From: an uncultured Bacteroidota bacterium | Lineage (GTDB): Bacteria; Bacteroidota; Bacteroidia; Chitinophagales; Chitinophagaceae | Assembly: GCA_903905065.1 (NCBI GenBank) | Contig: CAIVEW010000100.1 | Span: forward strand, 116,607 to 180,606 | DNA length: 64,000 nucleotides | Direction of reading: 5' to 3' | Shown here: positions 1-6,736 of the stretch, piece by piece | How the letters are laid out: the number at the start of each line of letters is the position of its first letter | How positions within the stretch are numbered: the stretch's first letter is position 1 | Notes under the pieces: model-generated | What the model saw: the letters and a program-made list of their open reading frames with translations, nothing else | Told to the model about the DNA's origin: nothing | The model's database searches: none | Program-made: the position numbers and the translations under genes

Positions 1-1
1 T

Positions 2-904
2 GTAGACATCCTTATCGCCACCCCGGGCCGCCTGCTGGACCTTATGAACCAAGGCTATATCAATATTAAAGACATCAGCATATTCGTTCTCGATGAGGCC
101 GATCGTATGCTTGACATGGGCTTTATTCATGATGTGAAACGTGTAGTTGCCAAGCTTCCGGCCAAGCGCCAGACCCTTTTCTTCAGCGCTACAATGCCTG
201 TGGAAATACAGAAACTGTCCAGCTCCCTGCTTCATAACCCCGAAAAAGTGGAGGTAACCCCGGCAGCCACTACTGCCGAAACGGTAACCCAATCGGTTTA
301 CTTTGTAGACAAAAAAGACAAAAGACAACTACTCAACTACGTGCTCAGGGACCCGGCCATGACCATGGTATTGGTATTTACCCGTACCAAGCATGGAGCG
401 GATAAGGTGGTAAAAGACCTGGTAAAAGAGAACATTAAGGCAGAGGCCATCCACGGTAATAAGTCGCAAAACGCCCGCCAAAGGGCGCTAAGTAACTTCA
501 AGGAAGGACAGATACGTGTGCTGGTGGCTACCGATATTGCCGCCCGCGGCATTGATGTGGACCTGCTGAGCCATGTGATCAATTACGAGATACCTGAGGT
601 TCCGGAAACATATGTGCATCGCATTGGCCGTACCGGCCGAGCAGGCGCCAGCGGCACAGCCATGTCTTTCTGCGACGACGAGGAAATGCAGGATTGGAGA
701 AACATTCTGAAGCTCACCGCTCAGAAGATACCCGTAATAGAAGGACATCCCTACCCTATGGCAGCCAGCGGACAGGTGCATATAAACCTGCCGAAGTACA
801 AAGAAGTGGTGCGCCGGCCAAATGCGGTATCAGGCGGTCACTCTGGAAATAGCAATGGCCCGAGAAGAAGGTTCAGCAGTGGCAATGGCGGCAGAGCCAG
901 GTAA
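2..904 (+). CDS. DEAD-box RNA helicase, RhlE-like (5' end outside window)
   Basis: The frame is open from the first bases, so the N-terminal part including the Walker A motif lies upstream of the window. About 300 residues remain. Visible motifs in order are ATPGRLLDL (motif Ib region), [13 protein letters not shown] (DEAD box, near residues 31-34 of this fragment), FFSATMP (SAT motif), [14 protein letters not shown] (motif V) and [12 protein letters not shown] (motif VI). It therefore carries the end of RecA domain 1 and all of domain 2. The C-terminus is a short basic Gly/Ser/Arg tail ending GGRAR, as in RhlE-type helicases that remodel ribosomal or cold-shock RNA structures. The family is certain; the exact subfamily is inferred. 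Two hairpins follow the stop codon. Confidence 0.93.
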   Translation, partial: VDILIATPGRLLDLMNQGYINIKDISIFVLDEADRMLDMGFIHDVKRVVAKLPAKRQTLFFSATMPVEIQKLSSSLLHNPEKVEVTPAATTAETVTQSVYFVDKKDKRQLLNYVLRDPAMTMVLVFTRTKHGADKVVKDLVKENIKAEAIHGNKSQNARQRALSNFKEGQIRVLVATDIAARGIDVDLLSHVINYEIPEVPETYVHRIGRTGRAGASGTAMSFCDDEEMQDWRNILKLTAQKIPVIEGHPYPMAASGQVHINLPKYKEVVRRPNAVSGGHSGNSNGPRRRFSSGNGGRAR

Positions 905-906
905 CC

Positions 907-926
907 AACCTGCCGGTAGGCAGGTT
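907..926. repeat. CCTGCC/GGCAGG palindrome
   Basis: A perfect 8-bp inverted repeat (AACCTGCC ... GGCAGGTT) with a 4-base loop begins 3 bases after the helicase stop codon. A related CCTG/CAGG-type palindrome occurs at 41138-41157, so this may be a dispersed short palindrome rather than a gene-specific terminator. Confidence 0.6.
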
Positions 927-945
927 CGCAAATATGGATACATGA

Positions 946-970
946 AAATGGCGGCCGGTGGCCGCCATTT
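946..970 (+). terminator. Hairpin after the helicase gene
   Basis: A perfect 11-bp GC-rich stem (AAATGGCGGCC / GGCCGCCATTT) with a 3-base loop lies about 40 bases after the helicase stop. The downstream tract is only weakly T-rich (CGCTTTCCTT). The hairpin lies in a gap with no credible gene and argues against extending the next gene upstream through it. Confidence 0.65.
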
Positions 971-1049
971 CGCTTTCCTTGGGCAAGAGCTAAAAACACA
1001 ATTATTTTTTCTGGAAATTGTTAGCTACATTTCCGCGAAAAAACCCAAT

Positions 1050-2528
1050 ATGAAAATTGGAAACCTCCTATCACTGAAAAAAGGTTTTGCGGCTTACCTC
1101 GTCGATCGCAAAACGTCGCTGGCCATCTGGCTCTCCGCAGCATGCATTCAAGGTGCGCTGTTAAACTTTTTGTTTCCGTACCCCGACTTTTTTTCGGATT
1201 CTTACACTTACGTGGCAGACGCGATCGCCAACCTCGGGTTTAGTTATCGGCCGCAAGGCTATCCGGACTATTTGGTCCACTTGCACAAACTACTCCCATC
1301 CGCTGGTTTTGCAGTCTTCGTGCAATACCTGCTTTTTGCGCTAAGCACATTATTTTGCGTATCAAGCTGCGGTTATTTGTTCGGGCTAACAAAACGACAA
1401 ACAAATTGGCTTATGGCGGCAGTATTGCTGAACCCAATGCTGGTAATAACGTCCAATTTAGTTTCCAGCGATAGCCTTTTTTGTTCATCAACGGTGCTTT
1501 GGTTCACCTCGCTTTTATGGATCATCAAAAGAACCGGATTTTTGAACATAGCCATACACACACTGTTACTGTTGATATGCATGCACCTCAGGTACACTGC
1601 ATTGTTTTATTTCGCTATATCGGCTATTACATTTTTGGTGTCCAAGGGGACTAAGGTGCTCCGGGTAGTAGGAGTGGTGCTTAGCGTGTCGGCAATTTGG
1701 GGATACGTAAACTGGCAGGAAACCAAGACGGAGGACAACTTTGGCGTACGCATGTTCTCGGGCTTTGGGAACTGGCAGATCGCCAACAATGCTCTTTGCT
1801 ATTACAAGAAACTGAATGTATCGGACGACGATCTGCCCACAACGGAAACCAAGGTGCTCGATTTTGCTGTAAAAAGATTTATTGATACTATATATACAGA
1901 AGGGCATATCGGTACGCAGTATATGTGGGATAAAAGATCCCCGTTAAAGCGGTATGTGGCGAGGCGCTGTAGGCTCGAAAACCAAAAATACTTTCCTGAA
2001 TGGATAAAATGCTCGGAAGATATCGGGGAGTATGGCCGGATATTAATAAAAAGTGATCCAATGGCCTATATAAAATATTTTATGGCACCTAATTTTAAAA
2101 ACTTCATGGTGCCCGACCTGGAGGCCATCGAGGACTACAATATTTATCACCTTACCGCACCCGATAACTGCAAAGTTTGGTACAACCTGGATACAAATGT
2201 TTTGACCCCAAGATATCAGGGCCTCGAGAAGCGCATGATGGCCGTCTTTCCGTATTTGAACTGCGCCTTAAATGTTTTCAATATTATATTCATCTTTTAC
2301 TTTTTGCTTCAAAATTGGAAAACAAGGAAACTCCTTCGAAAAGATATTCTCGGCCTTTTTTGTGCATGGACTGCATTTTATTTCGGGTTTATGGCATTTA
2401 GTGTAGCGTCAGCTTACATAGTTTTCCGGTACTTAGAAATTATTTTTGTCCTGGGTGTCATCATTCCCGTTGTGTTATATAGCCATTCGTATAAAAGCCG
2501 CTGGCCGGCAGCAATACAAAAAGAGTAG
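1050..2528 (+). CDS. Polytopic membrane protein, possible GT-C-type glycosyltransferase
   Basis: The protein has 492 residues starting MKIGNLLSLKKGF. The frame is open further upstream, but that part overlaps the helicase gene and the 946-970 hairpin, so this ATG is preferred. Several hydrophobic segments are visible (around LAIWLSAACIQGALLNFLF, FAVFVQYLLFALSTLFCV, LNIAIHTLLLLICM, FYFAISAITFLV and two or three near the C-terminus). The loop after the first segment is acidic (PYPDFFSDSYTYVADA), which resembles the first loop of GT-C enzymes that use lipid-linked sugars. That similarity is only suggestive and no family was recognised with certainty. It stands alone, followed by a hairpin shared with the convergent small gene. 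Confidence 0.75.
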   Translation: MKIGNLLSLKKGFAAYLVDRKTSLAIWLSAACIQGALLNFLFPYPDFFSDSYTYVADAIANLGFSYRPQGYPDYLVHLHKLLPSAGFAVFVQYLLFALSTLFCVSSCGYLFGLTKRQTNWLMAAVLLNPMLVITSNLVSSDSLFCSSTVLWFTSLLWIIKRTGFLNIAIHTLLLLICMHLRYTALFYFAISAITFLVSKGTKVLRVVGVVLSVSAIWGYVNWQETKTEDNFGVRMFSGFGNWQIANNALCYYKKLNVSDDDLPTTETKVLDFAVKRFIDTIYTEGHIGTQYMWDKRSPLKRYVARRCRLENQKYFPEWIKCSEDIGEYGRILIKSDPMAYIKYFMAPNFKNFMVPDLEAIEDYNIYHLTAPDNCKVWYNLDTNVLTPRYQGLEKRMMAVFPYLNCALNVFNIIFIFYFLLQNWKTRKLLRKDILGLFCAWTAFYFGFMAFSVASAYIVFRYLEIIFVLGVIIPVVLYSHSYKSRWPAAIQKE

Positions 2529-2552
2529 ATGGCAGCCTGGGGCTGCCATCTG
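2528..2552. terminator. Convergent hairpin
   Basis: A perfect 11-bp stem (AGATGGCAGCC / GGCTGCCATCT) overlaps the last base of the membrane-protein stop codon and lies between two convergent genes. There is no T-tract on the plus side, so efficiency is uncertain. Confidence 0.6.
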
Positions 2553-2577
2553 AGAGTCATAGCTATAAACGGGCCCG

Positions 2578-2793
2578 TTATTGAGCGGGTGTGGTCTTTT
2601 CAACCACCCTGACATGTTTTGTTTTTTTACCGTTATACTTTTTGTCTTTGCTAAAGGTGTTGTGCACTTTCTGTGGAACGGAAGATGTTTTTTTGGTCGT
2701 TTTTTCGTCTTTTACAACAGTGCTTCTTTCTTGTGCGGTTGCCGCCATAGAAATGAAAGCCAAAAGCACCATTGAAGCTAATATTTTTTTCAT
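2578..2793 (-). CDS. Small secreted Lys-rich protein, function unknown
   Basis: The protein has 71 residues. The N-terminus MKKILASMVLLAFISMAATAQ is a clear Sec signal peptide ending in ATAQ, the usual Bacteroidota cleavage context. The mature part of about 50 residues is strongly basic and hydrophilic (KDEKTTKKTSS, KDKKYNGKKTKHVRVV) with no cysteine or recognisable domain. The signal peptide resembles those of the OmpH genes at 5-6.6 kb. It is monocistronic, with convergent and divergent neighbours. A real gene is likely because of the well-formed signal peptide, but no function can be proposed beyond a small periplasmic or outer-membrane-associated protein. Confidence 0.7.
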   Translation of the reverse strand: MKKILASMVLLAFISMAATAQERSTVVKDEKTTKKTSSVPQKVHNTFSKDKKYNGKKTKHVRVVEKTTPAQ

Positions 2794-2874
2794 GTTTCGT
2801 TGATTTAGTTCAATCCTGCTTCATAAAAACACCGTGCCATGTTGATCTGCTCATGAGGAAAAGACCAATTATCA

Positions 2875-2882
2875 TATCTTTG
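2875..2882 (+). promoter_or_regulatory. TAnnTTTG -7 box (TATCTTTG)
   Basis: This matches the Bacteroidota -7 consensus exactly and ends 4 bases before the ATG of the GNAT-like gene. No convincing -33 TTTG lies at the standard spacing. If active, the transcript would have almost no leader. Confidence 0.45.
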
Positions 2883-2886
2883 GCAC

Positions 2887-4041
2887 ATGCAAATGCACGA
2901 GGTAAAAACCGAAGCAGATAAACAGGCATTTATAGAGGTAGCCCTTGATATCTACAAGAATGACCCCAACTGGATAAGGCCACTGGATAAGGATATCAAT
3001 GAAGTGTTTGATGCAGAGAAAAACAAATTTATAAAGCGTGGTGGCGAATATGCAAGATGGCTGCTAATGGATGATCGTGGCAAAAGCCTGGGCCGGGTGG
3101 CCGCCTTTGTAAATAAACAATACAAGAACGAACAGCCAACCGGAGGCATTGGGTTTTTCGAGTGCATAAATGATCAAGCCGGCGCCAACCTGATATTTGA
3201 CACTTGCCGGCAATGGTTACAAGAGCGCGGCATGGAAGCTATGGATGGTCCTATTAATTTTGGCGAGCGGGACAAATGGTGGGGCCTTGTAACAGACGGA
3301 TTTTATGCACCTCTGTATGGCATGAATTACAATCCGCCATATTATGTGCAGCTTTTTGAAAATTACGGTTTTAAAATATACTTTAACCAGGTCTGCTTTG
3401 CACTTAAAGTAAAAAACCGGCTGCAGGAAAAATTCTATCAGCGACATGCCGTGATAGCACAGGATGCGGGATATAAGGCTGTGATGATACAAAAAAGCCA
3501 GATAGAGAAATTCGCGAAAGACTTTACCTATATCTACAATAAAGCCTGGGCAGGCCATGGCGGTGGCAAATCGCTAGAGGAAAGGACAGTGCAGAAAATG
3601 TTTAAGACCATGAAGCCAGTGATGGACGAGCACCTCACCTGGTTTGTATACTATAAAGAGGAGCCCATAGCGATGTGGGTAAACCTACCCGACCTCAACC
3701 AGTTCTTCAAATATATGGATGGGCAGTTCGGGCTGCTGAAAAAATTACAGTTTTTCCTCTTGCAGAAATTCGGGAAATGCAGCCGGTTTGTAGGTTTGGT
3801 TTTTGGAATAATTCCCGAGTACCAGGGAACCGGCGTAGACGCCTATATGATCGTAGAGGGTGCCAATGTGATACAGGCACAAGCGAAGTATGACGACTAC
3901 GAAATGCAATGGATAGGCGACTTCAATCCGAAGATGATAAATATAGCCGAAAACCTGGGGACACACCGCAGCCGCATACTGAGTACCTACCGCTATTTAT
4001 TCGACCGGGAGAAAGAATTCAAACGGCACCCGATGTTATAA
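2887..4041 (+). CDS. GNAT-like acyltransferase family protein
   Basis: The protein has 384 residues beginning MQMHEVKTEADKQAFIEVALDIYKNDPNWIRPL. A second ATG at 2893 is also possible. The order of elements (N-terminal FIEVALDIYKNDPNWIRPL, central GRVAAFVNK and IGFFECINDQAGANLIFDTCRQWL, then DGPINFGERDKWWGL and YYVQLFENYGF) fits a conserved Bacteroidota family with an N-terminal GNAT fold, distantly like E. coli YghO. The FFECINDQ segment corresponds to the core strand before the acyl-CoA loop. The second half (EEPIAMWVNLPDLNQ, GVDAYMIVEGANV) looks like a second GNAT-like domain. No substrate can be named. It is cytoplasmic, with no signal peptide or membrane segment. Confidence 0.75.
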   Translation: MQMHEVKTEADKQAFIEVALDIYKNDPNWIRPLDKDINEVFDAEKNKFIKRGGEYARWLLMDDRGKSLGRVAAFVNKQYKNEQPTGGIGFFECINDQAGANLIFDTCRQWLQERGMEAMDGPINFGERDKWWGLVTDGFYAPLYGMNYNPPYYVQLFENYGFKIYFNQVCFALKVKNRLQEKFYQRHAVIAQDAGYKAVMIQKSQIEKFAKDFTYIYNKAWAGHGGGKSLEERTVQKMFKTMKPVMDEHLTWFVYYKEEPIAMWVNLPDLNQFFKYMDGQFGLLKKLQFFLLQKFGKCSRFVGLVFGIIPEYQGTGVDAYMIVEGANVIQAQAKYDDYEMQWIGDFNPKMINIAENLGTHRSRILSTYRYLFDREKEFKRHPML

Positions 4042-4100
4042 ATATTGTGCGGCACACCTTTGGCGGGTGTATGCTTGTGAACATTCTTAAACTCTAATTT

Positions 4101-4817
4101 ATGTCAGCAAAAGATTGTCGCTTCCTGATCAGTTTACTATTAGTGGTGACCGTGGGAAATACCAGCGTTTGCGGACAGACACAAAACGACAGAAGCGACT
4201 CAGTAAATGCACCACACTATCGCCACCGCTACGGCTTATGGTTTGCCCCGGTGAGCCATTCAACGATAATTGATGGAATATCCGTGAGCCTCGTTGCCGT
4301 TCCATTGAATAATGAAAAGCTGGTAATCAATGGGCTTAACTTAGAACCGGATCCGGTACCCGTTATTGCACTACCCATTCTAGGCGTAGGAGGGCTGATA
4401 AGTGGCGGTGTTTGGCTGTTCAGCAAAAAACATTCAAATGATTCTGTCCATAAACGAAAACAAACTTGGAATGCTAAGCCAATTGATACCGTTTTCAGAA
4501 CAACAATAAATGGTGTTGGCGTTGCTACCGGTACAATAGCCGAACAGATCAAAATAAATGGATTTGTCGCAGATATAATCTGTGGTTTCGAAAATGAGGT
4601 AAACGGCCTTAACTTGTCTGGACTGATGGGAAAGCACCAGACCTTCCGCGGCGTGACAATAGCGGGAATCCTCAATGCTGCAAAAAAAGGGGATGGCGTA
4701 CAGATTGGACTCGTAAATAAATGCCAGGATGGGAAACTCGTCCAAATTGGCCTTATTAACAAAATTGGCAAACGTATAACACCATTTATCAATTTCCGGT
4801 TGAAGAAAAAGGATTAG
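4101..4817 (+). CDS. Surface repeat-containing protein, LA_2272-like
   Basis: The protein has 238 residues. A signal peptide (SLLLVVTVGNTSVCGQ) is followed by YGLWFAPVSHSTIIDGISVSLVAVPL, and then by short repeats of the type GVxIAGxLN / VQIGLVN / VQIGLIN (NGLNLSG, FRGVTIAGILNAA, GDGVQIGLVNK, GKLVQIGLINK). This pattern is typical of Bacteroidota proteins annotated as LA_2272 surface repeat-containing and is probably an outer-membrane or surface beta-structure. The function is unknown. Its stop codon directly abuts the stop codon of the convergent trmO gene. Confidence 0.7.
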   Translation: MSAKDCRFLISLLLVVTVGNTSVCGQTQNDRSDSVNAPHYRHRYGLWFAPVSHSTIIDGISVSLVAVPLNNEKLVINGLNLEPDPVPVIALPILGVGGLISGGVWLFSKKHSNDSVHKRKQTWNAKPIDTVFRTTINGVGVATGTIAEQIKINGFVADIICGFENEVNGLNLSGLMGKHQTFRGVTIAGILNAAKKGDGVQIGLVNKCQDGKLVQIGLINKIGKRITPFINFRLKKKD

Positions 4818-5276
4818 CTATTTCCAATAATCCTTCATCAGGTCGGCCACCCACTTGGGCTGCATTACTTCTTTCCGGGGCTCGAACTCTTTTACTGCGG
4901 GCTTTATGTCGAGAACCGGAGTGCCGTCTATAGCGTCGAGCCCTTTTACTATTATGGTGCGGCCATTGTGCGCTATGAGTTCTACCGTGGTAAGGCCCAA
5001 ATGGTTTGGGCGGTCTTTCTTACGCTGACAAAATATACCCATCACCGGAAAATCAGGATTGCCGCGTGGCCTCCCGGAATACACCATTTGTTCCTGCTCC
5101 GCCTTATCGAAGTAAAAAATGACCTCCAGGTGAGAATACTTTTCTATATTCTCAAATGCTTCGGCCGGAATATGCTCCTCCAACGTTATCTCGGTTATGA
5201 CTTCGCCCCAATAATCGTCAGTGGCTTCAATGCGTGAGTTGCGGATGGTCGCGACCGGCTTTAATACAATATCCAT
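4818..5276 (-). CDS. trmO: tRNA (N6-threonylcarbamoyladenosine37-N6)-methyltransferase TrmO
   Basis: The protein has 152 residues, the expected size for a short TsaA/YaeB-fold protein. It begins MDIVLKPVATIRNSRIEATDDYWG, the usual IG(xI)-type start. It contains FPVMGIFCQRKKDRPNHLGLTTVELI, the RPNxxGLxxVxL signature, and GLDAIDGTPVLDIKP, the LDxxDGTPxLDIKP motif. TrmO uses S-adenosylmethionine to methylate t6A37 of threonine tRNAs. The RPNP core of E. coli is RPNH here, a variation I treat as tolerated. It is monocistronic and convergent with the surface-repeat gene. Assignment to the family is secure; tRNA specificity is inherited from the family. Confidence 0.85.
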   Translation of the reverse strand: MDIVLKPVATIRNSRIEATDDYWGEVITEITLEEHIPAEAFENIEKYSHLEVIFYFDKAEQEQMVYSGRPRGNPDFPVMGIFCQRKKDRPNHLGLTTVELIAHNGRTIIVKGLDAIDGTPVLDIKPAVKEFEPRKEVMQPKWVADLMKDYWK

Positions 5277-5446
5277 ATTCTTTAAGATTAAGGAGTAAGC
5301 AATACTTCTAAATTATCAAGTTTTTTTTACCACGTAGGAAGGATGGGGTAAATTGGCCAAGTTTTGTGGAGAATGCACAGTGTGAACCATGGGTTGCCGG
5401 TTCACGATGTTGCTTTTACAAATGATTAGATAATACTTAAAGCAAG

Positions 5447-5475
5447 AACGCCCCGCATGAACCATGCAGGGCGTT
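5447..5475 (-). terminator. Terminator hairpin of the uppS-bamA-ompH operon
   Basis: Inverted repeat of 12 bp (AACGCCCCGCAT / ATGCAGGGCGTT) with a 5-base loop. The single mismatch becomes a G-U pair when read on the minus strand. It lies about 20 bases beyond the stop of the last ompH gene. Confidence 0.75.
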
Positions 5476-5496
5476 TATTTCAAAATGAAAATGTTG

Positions 5497-6012
5497 TTAT
5501 TTTATGCCCAGTTTGGCCTTTACGAGCGATGTAACGTCGAATTCTTCTTTACCGAACACTATAGTGCCGCCGGATGCCATATCAAAAATGTAGTCGTATT
5601 TTTTTTCTTCAGCCAATGCTTTGATCGCTTTATTAACTTTCTCGATTATCGGAGAATAAACATCCTGCTTCTTCTGCTGCACCTTTTCCTGCGCGCTTTG
5701 CTGCGTGGACTCAATGCGGTTCTGAAGATCTTGTATTTCCTTCATTTTCACTTCCTTCATCGCATCGGTCATTGTTTTTTCGTTCGCCTGGTATTGCTGC
5801 CCCTTTGTCTGGTACTCCTTCATCATCATATCGATCTGGTCCTGGAATGACTTAGCGTATTTCGACAACACGGTATCGGCCTTCTCGCGCTCAGGCATTG
5901 CTTGTAATAATACTGCAGAGTTGATATATACAATTTTCAGGTTGGAAGTTTGTGCGAATACAAAATTGCTTACTAACAAGCTGCACACGAGGGACAATAC
6001 AATTTTTTTCAT
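5497..6012 (-). CDS. OmpH/Skp-family periplasmic chaperone (second copy)
   Basis: The protein has 171 residues. Signal peptide MKKIVLSLVCSLLVSNFVFAQ is followed by LKIVYINSAVLLQAMPE (the YVNSxxILxxMPE start of the OmpH family). A long charged coiled coil of about residues 45-125 (FQDQIDMMMKEYQTKGQQYQ, MKEIQDLQNRIESTQQ) is followed by the C-terminal YDYIFDMASGGTIVFG and VKAKLGI. These trimeric chaperones hold unfolded outer-membrane proteins on their way to BamA. It is the last gene of the operon, 45 bases after the first ompH copy, and is followed by a terminator. Two adjacent ompH genes after bamA are normal in Bacteroidota. Confidence 0.9.
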   Translation of the reverse strand: MKKIVLSLVCSLLVSNFVFAQTSNLKIVYINSAVLLQAMPEREKADTVLSKYAKSFQDQIDMMMKEYQTKGQQYQANEKTMTDAMKEVKMKEIQDLQNRIESTQQSAQEKVQQKKQDVYSPIIEKVNKAIKALAEEKKYDYIFDMASGGTIVFGKEEFDVTSLVKAKLGIK

Positions 6013-6057
6013 TACAGTTTTTTGGTTTTGTTTTTTAGAAGTGCAAAGTAAATGCCA

Positions 6058-6576
6058 TTATTTGTTTATTCCAAGAATTTTTAAAACATCATCGCTCTTG
6101 TCCAGCTTAGGATCGGCGTAAAATAAGGTAACGCCTCCTGCCTTATCAAGCACCATATCAAAGCCTTTTGAGCTGGCCATTTTCTGAACGGCGTTGAATA
6201 CACGGTCTTGTATCGGCTTTACATATTCCTGACGCTTTTTAAACAGATCTCCCTCATAGCCAAAACGCTGTTTCTGCAGGTCCTTCGCGGCTTTCTCCTT
6301 TGCTACTATCTCATCCTGCCGCTTGTTACGCATGTCATCAGACAGCATAGGTTTTTCCGCCTGGTATCCTTTGTACATCCTGTCCACCTCCGCCATGCGG
6401 TTATCTATTTCGTCCTGCCACGCTTTAGATAGATTGTCCAGCTTAGCCTGGGCATCCTTATAGTCGCTCATTTTCTCAAGTATATATTTTGAGTCAATTA
6501 TACAATAATGTTGTTGAGCCTTTACTCCAGTTGCTGCTGCAAAAACGATCAACAGACTCGCTAATATCTTTTTCAT
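6058..6576 (-). CDS. OmpH/Skp-family periplasmic chaperone (first copy)
   Basis: The protein has 172 residues. Signal peptide MKKILASLLIVFAAATGVKAQ is followed by HYCIIDSKYILEKMSDYKDAQ. A coiled-coil segment rich in K/E/Q (DEIDNRMAEVDRMYKGYQAEK, EIVAKEKAAKDLQKQRFGYEG) and the C-terminal KGFDMVLDKAGGVTLFYADP complete the OmpH/Skp architecture. The role is periplasmic holdase for outer-membrane proteins. It lies about 160 bases downstream of bamA on the same strand. It shares architecture with the copy at 5497-6012 but little sequence, so the duplication is old. Confidence 0.9.
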   Translation of the reverse strand: MKKILASLLIVFAAATGVKAQQHYCIIDSKYILEKMSDYKDAQAKLDNLSKAWQDEIDNRMAEVDRMYKGYQAEKPMLSDDMRNKRQDEIVAKEKAAKDLQKQRFGYEGDLFKKRQEYVKPIQDRVFNAVQKMASSKGFDMVLDKAGGVTLFYADPKLDKSDDVLKILGINK

Positions 6577-6736
6577 AATTGTTTTGTTTTAACCCCAAAC
6601 CCCTAAAGGGCTTTCCCCTGGCGGCCTGGAATGTTGTTTCGTGAATTCGACTATTTCCAATCGTTAAAGTTAAAACACGATCCTTTCGTTCAAAAACATT
6701 TCAACAAATCTTAACATAAACTGGTGCAACAACAAC

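Noticed and set aside
822..1049. Upstream extension of the membrane-protein reading frame
   Set aside because: It overlaps the helicase gene and runs through the 946-970 hairpin; the ATG at 1050 gives a sensible N-terminus.
4229..4792. 187-residue minus-strand frame
   Set aside because: It is fully antisense to the surface-repeat gene with its signal peptide and has no recognisable domain.
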